Assembly: GCA_015075005.1 (NCBI GenBank)
Contig: JABTVC010000002.1
Coordinates: forward strand, 62,001 to 126,000
Source: Planctomycetia bacterium
Lineage (GTDB): Bacteria; Planctomycetota; Brocadiia; Brocadiales; Brocadiaceae
Length of the DNA stretch: 64,000 nucleotides
Direction: 5' to 3'
Below, piece by piece: positions 37,401 to 45,327 of this stretch. Made by a program: the position numbers and the translations under genes. The notes beneath the pieces were generated by a model. That model was not told where the DNA came from. It was given only the letters and a program-made list of their open reading frames with translations, and searched no databases. The stretch's first letter is position 1, and each line of letters begins with the position of its first letter.

Positions 37401-40094
37401 TTTTTTTCGGCTGATGTATATGCGATAGAGTACGCGAACTATGGCATCGAGAGACGTCCAGGCATTGTGTGGAAGTAAAACCAACGATAAGAATGCGTGC
37501 GCAAGGCCAGTCCGAAACTTTTCAGACGCAAGGAAAAGGTGTTGTACCAGAGACGTATGCCTGCGCCGGGGACAGAGATCAGACCAAAGAGTGATCAGTG
37601 CCGGGCTGAGTAAACTCATCACGAGCAGGGCAAACAAAGGATATGGACTGACTCCGGGCAAGATCCCGGATATAAAAAACAAGAAGAGACCCGCGGGAGC
37701 GACCAACGAGCGACGAAGGTTATCAAACATTTTCCAACGTCCGATGATTGAAATCGAACGTCCCCGCGATCCGAAAATCCAGGGTAAAAGTTGCCAATCC
37801 CCGCGTATCCAGCGGTGCGAGCGCAGCGTTGCGACTCCAATGTGTGATGGAAAATCTTCGAAAAGCTCAACGTCGCTTAGAAACCCGCAGCGTACAAAAT
37901 TACCTTCAAGAAGATCGTGGCTCAGAATGGCATTTTCAGGAATTCGATTTTGCATGGTTCGTTCAAATGCGGCCAGATCATAAATACCCTTACCGGTGTA
38001 GGAGCCTTCTTCAAAAAGATCCTGATAGACGTCAGAAACGGCAGAAGCATAGGGATCAATCCCGGGCCGGCTCGCCGATAGTCTTCTGAAGATAGTGTTA
38101 TCTTGCCGTGTTGGAAGAGTTGGGGTGATGCGTGGCTGAAGGATTCCGTAGCCCGAGACCACCCGGCCCGTGGTTTCGTCGAATCTGGGCTGATTGAGTT
38201 GATGAGCCATTGCGCCCACCAATTGAGCGACAGATCCACGGGGTAGCTTGGTGTCAGCATCCAGGGTGATCACATAGCGTATATCACCAGGAATACAAAG
38301 TTGCCGACCAAAGAAAGGCCAGTAAGTAGTATCTTTCGCGCCCAACAAAAGGCGATTGAATTCATGAAGCTTTCCGCGTTTGCGCTCCCAGCCCATCCAG
38401 CAACCTTCGTGTGAATTAAAAACTCTCCGGCGGTGATAAATCGAAAACCTTGGATGTTGGCCGGTTTTAACCGGATGCCGATCGTTCAACAGCTTAAGCT
38501 CATGAAATACCACCTCGATTAAACGATCATCACCATCTGAGTGTTCGTGAGTGGAATCGGCAAAGTCAGTCAATAGAGCAAGATAAATATTATCATCCTG
38601 GTTTGAAAGAAAATAAATTTCGATTTGTTCGAGTTGTTCCCTGATTTTGACTTCATCGGTAAGCATAGTCGGTACAACGATGAACGTTCTATACTTTTCA
38701 GAAATACCTTTTTCAAGGTTGAGCCGCGGTAGGTGTTTTGGGCCGAGCAAGGCAATAGTCCACCGGTTCACACAAGCAATCGCGACTTCAGAGGCGAGCA
38801 AAAATATCAAGGGGAAAATCGTGACTCGCGGGAGGCCTGTGAGCACTTCATTTGTCGCGAGACTTACAACCGGGAGAGAAATAAGAATTGACAAAATGAA
38901 AATCGATCCTAAATAAAGAATGACCCCGTTTTTTGTATACCACCGCAGAAACCTTGTGTGAACCCCGGCTTTAAAGCGAATTGATTTTTCAAATTCAAAC
39001 CTGCCGTCGCCCAGGAGATGGTAGCCGGAATCAGCAACTACCTTCTGAGCAATTTCGATTTCGGAAAGAGGTGAGTGGCGGGCAAGTTCCTCTATTCTAT
39101 GCCTATACCGGTCGCGTGTTGCAAAATCCATAGACGCAAAGTCGGAGCCTTCACGTAATATTTGATCAACCAAACTGGTTTGTTCAAAAAACTCTTGCCA
39201 ATCAAATGCAGACATCAAGCGAGAGCTCGTGATGATGTTGCGAGCGGTGCTATTGGCCATCGACTGGTGATTGTGTTCGGCTGTGACACAAGTCTCAAAA
39301 ACCTGGCCGTCAGCGGCTAATTTTTGGCCTAGATACTGAAGCAGGGATCCAACGTGCGCCTCCTGAAACCGTAGCCGTTGCAGAAGTTGAACCGCAAAGC
39401 TCCGGATGTTTGGCTGTTTTTGCAGAGAGCGAATCACTTCTTCAACCGTATGCTGTTTGGCGTCGCCAAGACCCAAAAGCGAATCTGCAATTTGATCAGC
39501 TTCAAACCGGGCTCTTTGTGCTCCTACAATTTGAGCAGCGATGCGCCGTAAGTTCTCGATAAGCATCAGCCGAAGTGTAATCGGAACAGCCCAGAGCTCC
39601 CCAATCGTTAGGGGCTGTACCTTCTGGTAAGCCGATAAGAAAATCTTCAAAAGGTCAGGATCAAAGCGGCTATCCGTGTGGGCAATAAAGGCCCAGGCAA
39701 TTCCATAAACCCGTGGATACCCAGCGATTGTCCCCTCGGCGATTTTCGGCAATTCACGATAATATTCTGGCGGAAGGTGGTCGCGAATGTCTTTGAGCTG
39801 AGATCGCACAATGTGAAAGTTATCGATCAGCCATTCAGCGGCGGGGGTGATTGCGCGCTTTTTTTCAACAGCGTTCAAAATACTGTGGTAGGCCGCTTCC
39901 AGGACTTTACGATTTTCTCGAATTCGGGGTAACAAGTTCCGCCCGTGACGAGGATTGTCGGTAACTGTCTGTGTGTGAGCCAAGCTCTCGGCATGGCTCT
40001 CAAGACGAGTCGTACCGAAAATCTCGGCTCGAATCGGCTCCTCGAGCTCAAGAAAAACAGATTTGGGAAGGGAACGACTCAGCACATTTCTCAT
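31431..40094 (-). CDS. ndvB: Cyclic beta-1,2-glucan synthase (NdvB/ChvB type)
   Basis: This 2887-residue inner-membrane enzyme should build and cyclise beta-1,2-glucan from UDP-glucose for the periplasm. Membrane segments appear near residues 390-445, 790-835 and 925-965. The GT84 glucosyltransferase core contains YVITLDADTKLPRGSVAQL near residue 611, SYTGKGIYDLAAF, SHDLLEG and RSHRWIRGDWQLLPW. A glycoamylase-like domain follows (GLPDLGLKRGLGADLVIAPY near residue 1475). The C-terminal half has the GH94 phosphorylase fold with GGGDWNDGMNHVG near residue 2578, which sets ring or chain length in Brucella Cgs. The length matches the family (about 2830-2870). AAGGTGA precedes the ATG. It is uninterrupted over 8.7 kb. 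Confidence 0.95.
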   Translation of the reverse strand: MRNVLSRSLPKSVFLELEEPIRAEIFGTTRLESHAESLAHTQTVTDNPRHGRNLLPRIRENRKVLEAAYHSILNAVEKKRAITPAAEWLIDNFHIVRSQLKDIRDHLPPEYYRELPKIAEGTIAGYPRVYGIAWAFIAHTDSRFDPDLLKIFLSAYQKVQPLTIGELWAVPITLRLMLIENLRRIAAQIVGAQRARFEADQIADSLLGLGDAKQHTVEEVIRSLQKQPNIRSFAVQLLQRLRFQEAHVGSLLQYLGQKLAADGQVFETCVTAEHNHQSMANSTARNIITSSRLMSAFDWQEFFEQTSLVDQILREGSDFASMDFATRDRYRHRIEELARHSPLSEIEIAQKVVADSGYHLLGDGRFEFEKSIRFKAGVHTRFLRWYTKNGVILYLGSIFILSILISLPVVSLATNEVLTGLPRVTIFPLIFLLASEVAIACVNRWTIALLGPKHLPRLNLEKGISEKYRTFIVVPTMLTDEVKIREQLEQIEIYFLSNQDDNIYLALLTDFADSTHEHSDGDDRLIEVVFHELKLLNDRHPVKTGQHPRFSIYHRRRVFNSHEGCWMGWERKRGKLHEFNRLLLGAKDTTYWPFFGRQLCIPGDIRYVITLDADTKLPRGSVAQLVGAMAHQLNQPRFDETTGRVVSGYGILQPRITPTLPTRQDNTIFRRLSASRPGIDPYASAVSDVYQDLFEEGSYTGKGIYDLAAFERTMQNRIPENAILSHDLLEGNFVRCGFLSDVELFEDFPSHIGVATLRSHRWIRGDWQLLPWIFGSRGRSISIIGRWKMFDNLRRSLVAPAGLFLFFISGILPGVSPYPLFALLVMSLLSPALITLWSDLCPRRRHTSLVQHLFLASEKFRTGLAHAFLSLVLLPHNAWTSLDAIVRVLYRIYISRKKLLEWTTAAQVKGSANLDVRSFIRSMRGALFLTSVGLISMYLFNSTFYSFLFPLFVLWLTSPALARHFSLPSRVQIKRPVKPADIILLHSTARRIWRFFSTFVTTEDNFLPPDNYQEDPKPEVAHRSSPTNFGLYLLSILAARDFGWIGISDAVERMEATLRSLLQLPRHEGHFFNWYDTKDRRPLEPRYISSVDNGNLTGHLFVVAQGCSELLKTPIGAPGFNRGILDTVLLLDQELNSFKSRHLEPGQAFKNVSEVFAELSSHLQTPDHLIEDWTHHWESLRAQSAYLVKQARLFAGDPVQHEKSEVLNWTQALQNDIQSSARDFLSFASWSDFWCEKLSADSDIESRHWWEGIRQTLRQQVTLEDLSLFCSGVLDDIVAFKKSEKSARHVLPDFLDSLLGCLGRAISQSKILVQTIKDVRSISRQLIREMDFRLLYDPSRKLFSIGMRVSETQLDPSYYDLLASEARLTSFIAIAKGDVPVSHWFHLSRNLVNVGQGTALVSWSGSMFEYLMPCLVMRSPEGSLLDETCRRVIARQIEYGSEKNVPWGISESAYNKRDIYLTYQYSNFGLPDLGLKRGLGADLVIAPYASLLAALYEPAQAAVNLRHLQERGALGPYGFYEAVDFTPSRLPDGRSSVIVRAYMAHHQGMALVALANVFKNSSMQRRFHSDLSVQATELLLQERTPRTIGTLPAADKNIQVEVVKEPIEHVSRRYHTANRPIPTTQLLSNGNYTVMVTSAGSGFSRVRDLAVTRWREDVTRDHYGYYIYLKDCVTQNVWSAGYQPICAEADHYEVSFSEDRARITREDHEITSELEIFVSPEENAEVRRLTLSNQGSSVREIEITSYSEVVLNSQGADVAHPAFSNLFVETEFRPELSTLIASRRPRSNKDKRLWLMHVLRADRHSAGPIQCETDRSLFIGRGRSTRNPAAIFDKEKLSGTVGPVLDPILSLRTRVRLEPGVAAHLTFSTGVADSLEAIEIMAEKFYDPSIFERASDLAWTQAQVKLHHLGVEPDEAHLFQRLTTRLLYADSSLRAPSEILRKNTKDLTGLWALGISGDHPIVLVRIDDIEDRNLIRQLLKAQIYLATKGFVSDLVILNEKRSSYTQELQTTLENMTQAAHTPSALSLICGKAFVLRGDLISESDHILLASEARVILSTRHGSLSDQVKRTRMLPFPPVKLKSIKQIAESHTSTPFPHLDFFNGYGGFSAQGDEYTIILKAGETTPAPWINIIANPEFGFQVSESGAGYTWSSNSRENQLTPWSNDPVCDPAGEAFFIRDRDSDALWSPTAAPIRLPKAVYTAHHGQGYSRFETYAYGISSELDQFVLPDHPVKISRLVLENRSMGLRRLSISGYVEWVLGFSRPSMAPTTITEFDGPSQAVFAFNPRNIEHGNKIAFSALLRGQTSFTCDRTEFIGRNSALTHPAALLRKEPLRGRFGGGLDPCTVLQTEITLKADTKVEIVFILGQASDRPAARDLISRLRAMNLVHACERIHTLWQDMLGTIQVETPDRSFDLVINRWYLYQTIVCRLWARAAFYQAGGAFGFRDQLQDVMALMISAPQIARKQLLLAASRQFIEGDVQHWWHPPGGRGVRTRFSDDLLWLPYVVSHYLRVTQDFSILKESIPFLDGPLLRPDQEDSYFTPGVSLQEASLYQHCARALDYSLKTGSHGLPLMGGGDWNDGMNHVGIGGKGESVWLAWFLQVNLQNFAPLAREAGEAERCEAWLKHAKSLIEAVENNAWDGAWYRRAFFDDGTPMGTAKSTECQIDSLAQTWAVISGAGQTGRAQTAMHSVYEHLVKPDNEMILLFTPPFDQTPLDPGYIKGYLPGVRENGGQYTHAGSWVVIATALLGDGKKAHELFSFLNPIHHTSSLSEVNRYKIEPYVLAGDVYSESPNTGRGGWSWYTGAAGWMYRAGVEFILGFQISGNELTLKPCVPPDWSQFKIHYRHRSSTYIIHVEIRTSAITEAKKLTLADDGRLHELNLKFGFG

Positions 40095-40387
40095 TATTTT
40101 TCACCTTGCAATTGGACACAGACCCCTTCCATGGACCATCCCGGCATTAAATCCTCTCCTAAAAACAACGAGTTGGCTTACGAACTCTTCGATGATCTGC
40201 CCGCGTAAATGGCACAGGCACAGGGTGGGTCAGGTTATGATGATCCTCTTGGTGACGTATTAAACTTTTCCTCACACCCCGCTACAGGACATTGGAATGG
40301 TCTTGAAGTGAGGTAAAGTTGTGGATAATAAAAAATTTTCTAAAGCAAGCCATCAACTTTAGGCATTTTGGTTGCCGCATAGCCGCA

Positions 40388-41638
40388 CTAGGGATATAAG
40401 CCACGCAGCTTCTTCGCCTCTGCCACCCGCCCTATTCCCAGCATTAATGCTGCGGTGCGCATATCAATACCCTTTTTATTGGAAAGCGCCAGCACCCTGT
40501 TGAATGTGCTTACCATAACATCTTTGAGTTTCTTTTGAACATCTTCTTCGCTCCAGAAATAACACTGGATGTCCTGTACCCATTCAAAATACGAGACCGT
40601 CACGCCACCGGCATTGGCAAGGATATCCGGAACGAGAAACACCTTTTTGTCTTGCAATATCTTATCAGCCTCTGGTGTTGTCGGGCCATTGGCACCTTCC
40701 ACGACAATTTTTGCCCTGACCTTATCGGCGTTCTTTTCCGTTATCTGCCCCTCTATGGCCGCGGGTACAATGACGTCGCAATCCAATTCAAAAAGCTCTT
40801 CATTTGTTATAGCGCTTGCTTCTTTCAACCCAACAACATGCTTATTTTCTTTAAGATGATGTATAAGGTACGGGACAAGGATGCCTTTGGGATTGTATGC
40901 CCCACCGCTGACATCACTCACTGCCACGATATTACAACCCTGCTCATAGAGAAGGCGGGCAGCCACAGACCCGACATTTCCCAATCCCTGAATCGCAACT
41001 CGCAGACCGCGAAGTTCTTTATATGAAACCCTCGCAGCCTCCATAACCATATAGGCAACACCCTGCCCTGTGCCTTCTGCCCTACCTAACGAACCGCCCA
41101 ATAGCAATGGTTTGCCGGTAACGACACCCAGGACGGTATTACCTTGCTGCATACTGTAAGTATCCATCATCCAGGCCATAGTCTGTGAATTGGTATAAAG
41201 ATCAGGGGCGGGAATATCTTTGTCCGGGCCTATGATTTGAACAATTTCAGTGGTGTAGCGACGGGTCATGCGTTCCAGTTCACCCTGAGACATTTCTTCA
41301 GGACTGCACTGAACGCCTCCTTTGGCGCCGCCATAGGGCATATGCATGAGTGCGCATTTCCATGTCATCAGCATGGCGAGTGCGGAAACTTCATGAAGAT
41401 CTACATCGGGATGATAACGGATACCGCCTTTGGAAGGACCTAAGGTAATATCATGTTGTACCCGATAACCCTTAAATACCTTTACGTTTCCGTTATCCAT
41501 TCTAACGGGTACTGAAACGATAAGGGATCGCTTCGGATACCTCATGCGTTCCCTTATTTCGTCGTCGAGATTAAGTATCTCAGCTACCGTATCAAACTGC
41601 TGCAGTGCTGTTTCGTATAGGATATTATTTGCATTCAT
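40388..41638 (-). CDS. gdhA: Glutamate dehydrogenase (Glu/Leu/Phe/Val family)
   Basis: The 416-residue enzyme interconverts glutamate and 2-oxoglutarate plus ammonium. It carries the substrate-binding MPYGGAKGGVQCSPEEM with the catalytic Lys, the PAPDLYTNSQTMAWMMD block, the NAD(P)-binding VAIQGLGNVGSVAARLL, and VPAAIEGQITEKNA. The length and motifs fit the hexameric group common in thermophiles and planctomycetes. It stands alone behind a strong promoter. Glutamate is both a nitrogen entry point and an osmolyte, which would fit the neighbouring trehalose and glucan genes. Confidence 0.95.
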   Translation of the reverse strand: MNANNILYETALQQFDTVAEILNLDDEIRERMRYPKRSLIVSVPVRMDNGNVKVFKGYRVQHDITLGPSKGGIRYHPDVDLHEVSALAMLMTWKCALMHMPYGGAKGGVQCSPEEMSQGELERMTRRYTTEIVQIIGPDKDIPAPDLYTNSQTMAWMMDTYSMQQGNTVLGVVTGKPLLLGGSLGRAEGTGQGVAYMVMEAARVSYKELRGLRVAIQGLGNVGSVAARLLYEQGCNIVAVSDVSGGAYNPKGILVPYLIHHLKENKHVVGLKEASAITNEELFELDCDVIVPAAIEGQITEKNADKVRAKIVVEGANGPTTPEADKILQDKKVFLVPDILANAGGVTVSYFEWVQDIQCYFWSEEDVQKKLKDVMVSTFNRVLALSNKKGIDMRTAALMLGIGRVAEAKKLRGLYP

Positions 41639-41705
41639 CTCACGCCGTTGCCTCCTTGTTTAGATTACTGATTCCCAAACAGAATCACCGGGAAAATCAA
41701 ATGAC

Positions 41706-41734
41706 ATTATAGTAACTTAAAACGAAGAATGCAA
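41706..41734 (-). promoter_or_regulatory. Promoter for gdhA
   Basis: On the minus strand TTGCAT (41729-41734) and a perfect TATAAT (41706-41711) are spaced by 17 bases, about 70 bases upstream of the gdhA ATG. A GGAGG lies about 12 bases before the ATG. Confidence 0.65.
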
Positions 41735-41880
41735 GCATTCGGGATATTTTTCCTACGTAGAAATTTTAAAATTCCTCACGAAAACTTATCATTCTACAAA
41801 CTAAATGGTTTTATAATTGTACTGCAAATTTAACATAGAACAAGAAAAGTTAGTTGATTGTATTCCATAAAAGGTATAAA

Positions 41881-42329
41881 ATGCCACAGAAATGTGTGGG
41901 TTTGCCCGAACTGATTTCACGAGTACGCAAGCACCGATGGGACAATATGGCGCGTTGGTTGCCTTTTCCGCTGACCATCAACTTCATCTCTGTGAATTTG
42001 CAACCTCTGATTTCCAGCCTGAATTAAAAACTGAAAATATAATGAGAAAGGCAGCCCAGCGGCGAGGATGCTAACTCAAGATGAAATGGATGAGCATCAA
42101 CAAAACGTCAGCGGTGCGATGGAGTATCTTGGGCAGCATATGGAAAAGGTAGCAGGCCGTTCCAGTGAGGCGATACCGGACGTGCCGAAGTTTAACCCCA
42201 ACCATTGAGTAATTGTAGGTGCGAACCAGATAAGCATGGATTGAACATATTCGCCTTTCGGGTGATCTCGCCAAGCAAACTAAAGAACTTCCCGATGGTG
42301 AAACAATCAGACTGAGTATGCCCGATTGA
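41881..42329 (+). other. Degenerate DNA before the first attC, with cassette ORF remnants
   Basis: No intact gene is seen. A 46-codon frame at 42068-42208 (MLTQDEMDEHQQNVSGAMEY, then LGQHMEKVAGRSSEAIPDVP) has coding character but no recognised family. A second frame ending GDLAKQTKELPDGETIRLSM-PD stops at 42327-42329, four bases before the attC-like site, as expected for the end of a cassette gene. It lacks a start codon. These look like decayed cassette contents. Confidence 0.35.
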
Positions 42330-42333
42330 AAAC

Positions 42334-42396
42334 GCATAACCCTTCGTTGCAGCGGGCGTGTCGCAAGCGGCACACCGCTGAACTCAAACGTTAGAT
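42334..42396 (+). other. attC-like integron recombination site 1
   Basis: The 63-bp site has the standard order on the coding strand: R'' GCATAAC, a 5-base spacer, L'' GTTGCAGC, a central palindromic region, L' GCTGAAC, spacer TCAAAC, and R' GTTAGAT, which fits GTTRRRY. L'' and L' are complementary except for one unpaired base, the extrahelical feature of attC. R'' departs from RYYYAAC at one position. It lies 31 bp upstream of hsdM. Confidence 0.65.
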
Positions 42397-42427
42397 GGCA
42401 AAATAAGAATCGCCCCAGGGAGAATCC

Positions 42428-44041
42428 ATGAACCATAACAGCAACAATATCGAATCCCGGCTGTGGGACGCGGCAGATGAGCTGCGGGCCAATTCCAAGC
42501 TGAAGTCCTCGGAATACTCCGTACCGGTGCTGGGACTGGTCTTTCTGCGCTATGCCGACCACAAGTTCCAGGCGGCGGCGAAGCAACTGGCGGAGGCTGG
42601 CGGCGGACGGCGTAAGATCGGCCCGGCGGACTATCAGGCACGGGGCGTGCTCTACCTGCCAGAGGCGGCGCGCTTCTCGGCATTGATTCAACTGCCGGAT
42701 GGGGACAACATCGGCGCGGCCATCAACGATGCCATGCGCGCCATCGAGGCGGAGAACCCCGACCTCAAGGACGTCCTGCCCAAGACCTACAACCGCTTCG
42801 AGAACGCCCTGCTCAAGGAACTGCTCAAGACCATGAACTCCGTCCCCATGGACATCGAAGGGGACGCCTTCGGCAAGATTTACGAATACTTCCTCGGTCA
42901 CTTCGCCATGAGCGAAGGCCAGAAGGGCGGCGAGTTCTTCACCCCCACCGCTATCGTCAAGCTTCTTGTCAGCATCATTCAGCCATTCCATGGGCGCATT
43001 TTTGACATTGCCTCCGGCTCCTGTGGCATGTTTGTGCAGAGCGCCCATTTTGTCGAGGAACACAAAAAGAACCCCGGCGCTGAACTGAGCATCTACGGAC
43101 AGGAAAAGGTGGCCGAGACCGTGAGGCTGGGAAAGATGAACCTCGCCGTGCATGGTCTGGCCGGCGATATCCGGCAGGGCAACGCCTACTACGAAGACCT
43201 GCACAAATCCACCGGCAAGTTCGATTTTGTCATGGCCAATCCGCCCTTCAACGTGGACCGGGTGGACAAGGACCGGCTCAAGGACGACCCGCGCTTTCCC
43301 TTCGGCCTGCCCCGCGCCGATAACGCCAACTACCTCTGGATTCAGCTTTTCTACAGCGCCCTGAACGATACCGGCCGGGCTGGGTTTGTTATGGCCAACT
43401 CCGCCTCCGACGCCCGCGGCTCGGAACTGGACATCCGCAAGCAGATCATCGAAGCCCATGCCGTGGATGTGATGGTGTCCGTCGGCTCCAACTTCTTCTA
43501 TACCGTCACCCTGCCCTGCACATTGTGGTTTTTTGACAACGGTAAGCGGAAGAGTGCCGCACTGGGAAGCGGCGTTCCCGGGAGCGCCGCTCCCCAGAGC
43601 GGCGAATCATCTTCCTCCCGTGCCGATAAGGTGCTCTTTATAGATGCCCGCCACATCTACCGCCAGATTGACCGCGCCCACCGCGACTGGACCCCGGCAC
43701 AGATCGAGTTTCTGGCCAACATCGCCCGGCTCTACCGGGGAGAAGCCGCAGAGAACCTGCACAACAGCGCTGACCTGCTAACCGAGCACTTCGGCAAGAA
43801 ACCCAAATACGCCAACGTGGCGGGACTGTGCAAGGTGGCGACGCTAGCTGAGATTGAAGCCCAGGGCTGGAGCCTCAACCCCGGACGCTATGTGGGCGTG
43901 GCCGCCCGCGTCGAGGAAGATTTTGACTTCAAGGAGCGGCTGGAGGAGCAGAACGAGGAACTGGAAACCCTCAACGCCGAGGCCCGGGAACTGGAAGAGC
44001 GGATCGCCGAGAATGTGGTCAAGTTGCTGGAGGGGGAGTGA
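42428..44041 (+). CDS. hsdM: Type I restriction-modification methyltransferase subunit (locus 2, cassette)
   Basis: This 537-residue N6-adenine methyltransferase carries the SAM motif [16 protein letters not shown] near residue 192 and the catalytic motif [13 protein letters not shown] near residue 270. It is only distantly like locus 1 HsdM and belongs to the shorter HsdM group. The gene is about 60% GC, far above the core genes here, so it was acquired. A REP palindrome (43556-43603) is translated as an insert around residues 376-392 (Ala/Gly/Ser-rich) without breaking the frame. GGGAG precedes the ATG. The stop overlaps hsdS (TGATG). Confidence 0.93.
   Translation: MNHNSNNIESRLWDAADELRANSKLKSSEYSVPVLGLVFLRYADHKFQAAAKQLAEAGGGRRKIGPADYQARGVLYLPEAARFSALIQLPDGDNIGAAINDAMRAIEAENPDLKDVLPKTYNRFENALLKELLKTMNSVPMDIEGDAFGKIYEYFLGHFAMSEGQKGGEFFTPTAIVKLLVSIIQPFHGRIFDIASGSCGMFVQSAHFVEEHKKNPGAELSIYGQEKVAETVRLGKMNLAVHGLAGDIRQGNAYYEDLHKSTGKFDFVMANPPFNVDRVDKDRLKDDPRFPFGLPRADNANYLWIQLFYSALNDTGRAGFVMANSASDARGSELDIRKQIIEAHAVDVMVSVGSNFFYTVTLPCTLWFFDNGKRKSAALGSGVPGSAAPQSGESSSSRADKVLFIDARHIYRQIDRAHRDWTPAQIEFLANIARLYRGEAAENLHNSADLLTEHFGKKPKYANVAGLCKVATLAEIEAQGWSLNPGRYVGVAARVEEDFDFKERLEEQNEELETLNAEARELEERIAENVVKLLEGE
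43556..43603. repeat. REP-type palindrome inside hsdM
   Basis: The arms GCCGCACTGGGAAGCGGCG (43556-43574) and CGCCGCTCCCCAGAGCGGC (43585-43603) are inverted copies with 17 of 19 positions matching. The core CCGCACTGGG...GCGG is shared with the palindromes flanking the RAYT gene at 45342-45431 and 46073-46119. Confidence 0.8.
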
Positions 44042-45327
44042 TGGCAAAATTAAGCGAAGCGTCACTCGATGATGTCTGTTTGTTGGTCACTGATGGTACG
44101 CATGATACGCCTAAGCGAGTAAAAGACGGCTTTCCGTTGATTAAGGCTAAGGAAATTGGTGGGGAAAAAATCGATTTTGAAACTTGCGATCAAATCTCGG
44201 GAGAGGAACACTTACGGGTTATAGCAAGGTCGAAACCTGAATACGGGGATACTTTATTTGCACATATAGGCGCTTCGCTTGGCGAGGCCGCCTTCGTCAA
44301 GACACATCGTCCCTTTAGCATCAAAAACATCGCTTTGTTTAAGCCAAATCTCAAAATCATTGATGAACGTTATCTGTATTATTTGGTAATCAGTCCCGCT
44401 TTCCAAGGGCTGGCTAAACAGATCAAAACAGGCTCAGCTCAACCATTCCTCAGTCTCGGGCATTTAAGATCTCACCGCATCACATATCATGAGGCACTAA
44501 ATGAGCAGCGGAAAATCGCAGCGATACTCTCGGCCTACGACGACCTGATCGAGAACAACCTGCGGCGGATCAAGATACTGGAGGAGATGGCGCAGAACCT
44601 CTACCGCGAGTGGTTCGTCAAGTTCCGCTTCCCCGGCCACCAGCAAGCCCGCTTCACCAATTCCCCCCTCGGCCTGATTCCGGAGGGGTGGGAGGTGTCA
44701 GTTCTGGGAGAGCACTTGATTGCGTTGGAAAGTGGGAAACGGCCCAAAGGTGGAGCGAAAGACTTGGCATTTGGCATACCCAGCGTTGGAGCAGAGAATA
44801 TCTTTGGGATTGGCAGACATAAATATCAAAGCGAAAAATATGTATCGCGTGAATTTTTCAAGGGAATGAGACAAGGTGTTGTGAAAGACGGCGACGTTGC
44901 GCTTTACAAAGACGGTGCATACATCGGCAGGTCTGCATACTTCCGTGATAGTTTTCCTCACGCCCAGTTTTGCGTTAATGAGCACGTCTTTCTTCTGCGT
45001 ACCACAGGAAAAAGGCTGACTCAAAATATTCTTTACCTGTGGCTACAAGAGACGGATACAGTTTCAGGGATACGAGCGACCAATGCAAACGCAGCACAGC
45101 CTGGTATCAACCAGAAAGGTGTAAATGGTGTATCTCTTATTGTACCGCCGTTGGACATTGCGGGTCGTTTCGACCAGTTGGCTGAGCCGAGCTTAGCTTT
45201 GATAGTCAGTTTGGCGAAGAGAAATGAAGCCCTCCGCCGCACCCGCGACCTGCTGTTGCCCCGGCTCATCTCCGGCGAGGTGGATGTGTCGGAACTGGAC
45301 ATCGCCGTTCCTGAGGAGGTCTTATGA
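44041..45327 (+). CDS. hsdS: Type I RM specificity subunit (locus 2, cassette)
   Basis: HsdS binds the target sequence through two recognition domains. Domain 1 runs from the start to about residue 155. The central conserved helix contains LNEQRKIAAILSAYDDLIEN, then ILEEMAQNLYREWFVKFRFP. Domain 2 runs from LIPEGWEVSVLGEHL to about residue 395, and the C-terminal helix has RTRDLLLPRLISGEVDVSEL. Base composition is patchy: the conserved helices are GC-rich like hsdM, while both recognition domains are visibly AT-richer, which suggests domain exchange. The start overlaps hsdM (TGATG), and the stop overlaps the RAYT frame. Confidence 0.92.
   Translation: MAKLSEASLDDVCLLVTDGTHDTPKRVKDGFPLIKAKEIGGEKIDFETCDQISGEEHLRVIARSKPEYGDTLFAHIGASLGEAAFVKTHRPFSIKNIALFKPNLKIIDERYLYYLVISPAFQGLAKQIKTGSAQPFLSLGHLRSHRITYHEALNEQRKIAAILSAYDDLIENNLRRIKILEEMAQNLYREWFVKFRFPGHQQARFTNSPLGLIPEGWEVSVLGEHLIALESGKRPKGGAKDLAFGIPSVGAENIFGIGRHKYQSEKYVSREFFKGMRQGVVKDGDVALYKDGAYIGRSAYFRDSFPHAQFCVNEHVFLLRTTGKRLTQNILYLWLQETDTVSGIRATNANAAQPGINQKGVNGVSLIVPPLDIAGRFDQLAEPSLALIVSLAKRNEALRRTRDLLLPRLISGEVDVSELDIAVPEEVL

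Noticed and set aside
31715-39932. Many short plus-strand frames across the glucan synthase gene
   Set aside because: All lie opposite an intact 2887-residue protein with clear domains and lack ribosome binding sites or motifs.
42071-43459. 462-codon antisense ORF opposite hsdM of locus 2
   Set aside because: It is a shadow of a GC-rich gene: the plus strand has a full HsdM with catalytic motifs, and the antisense frame has no recognisable domain.
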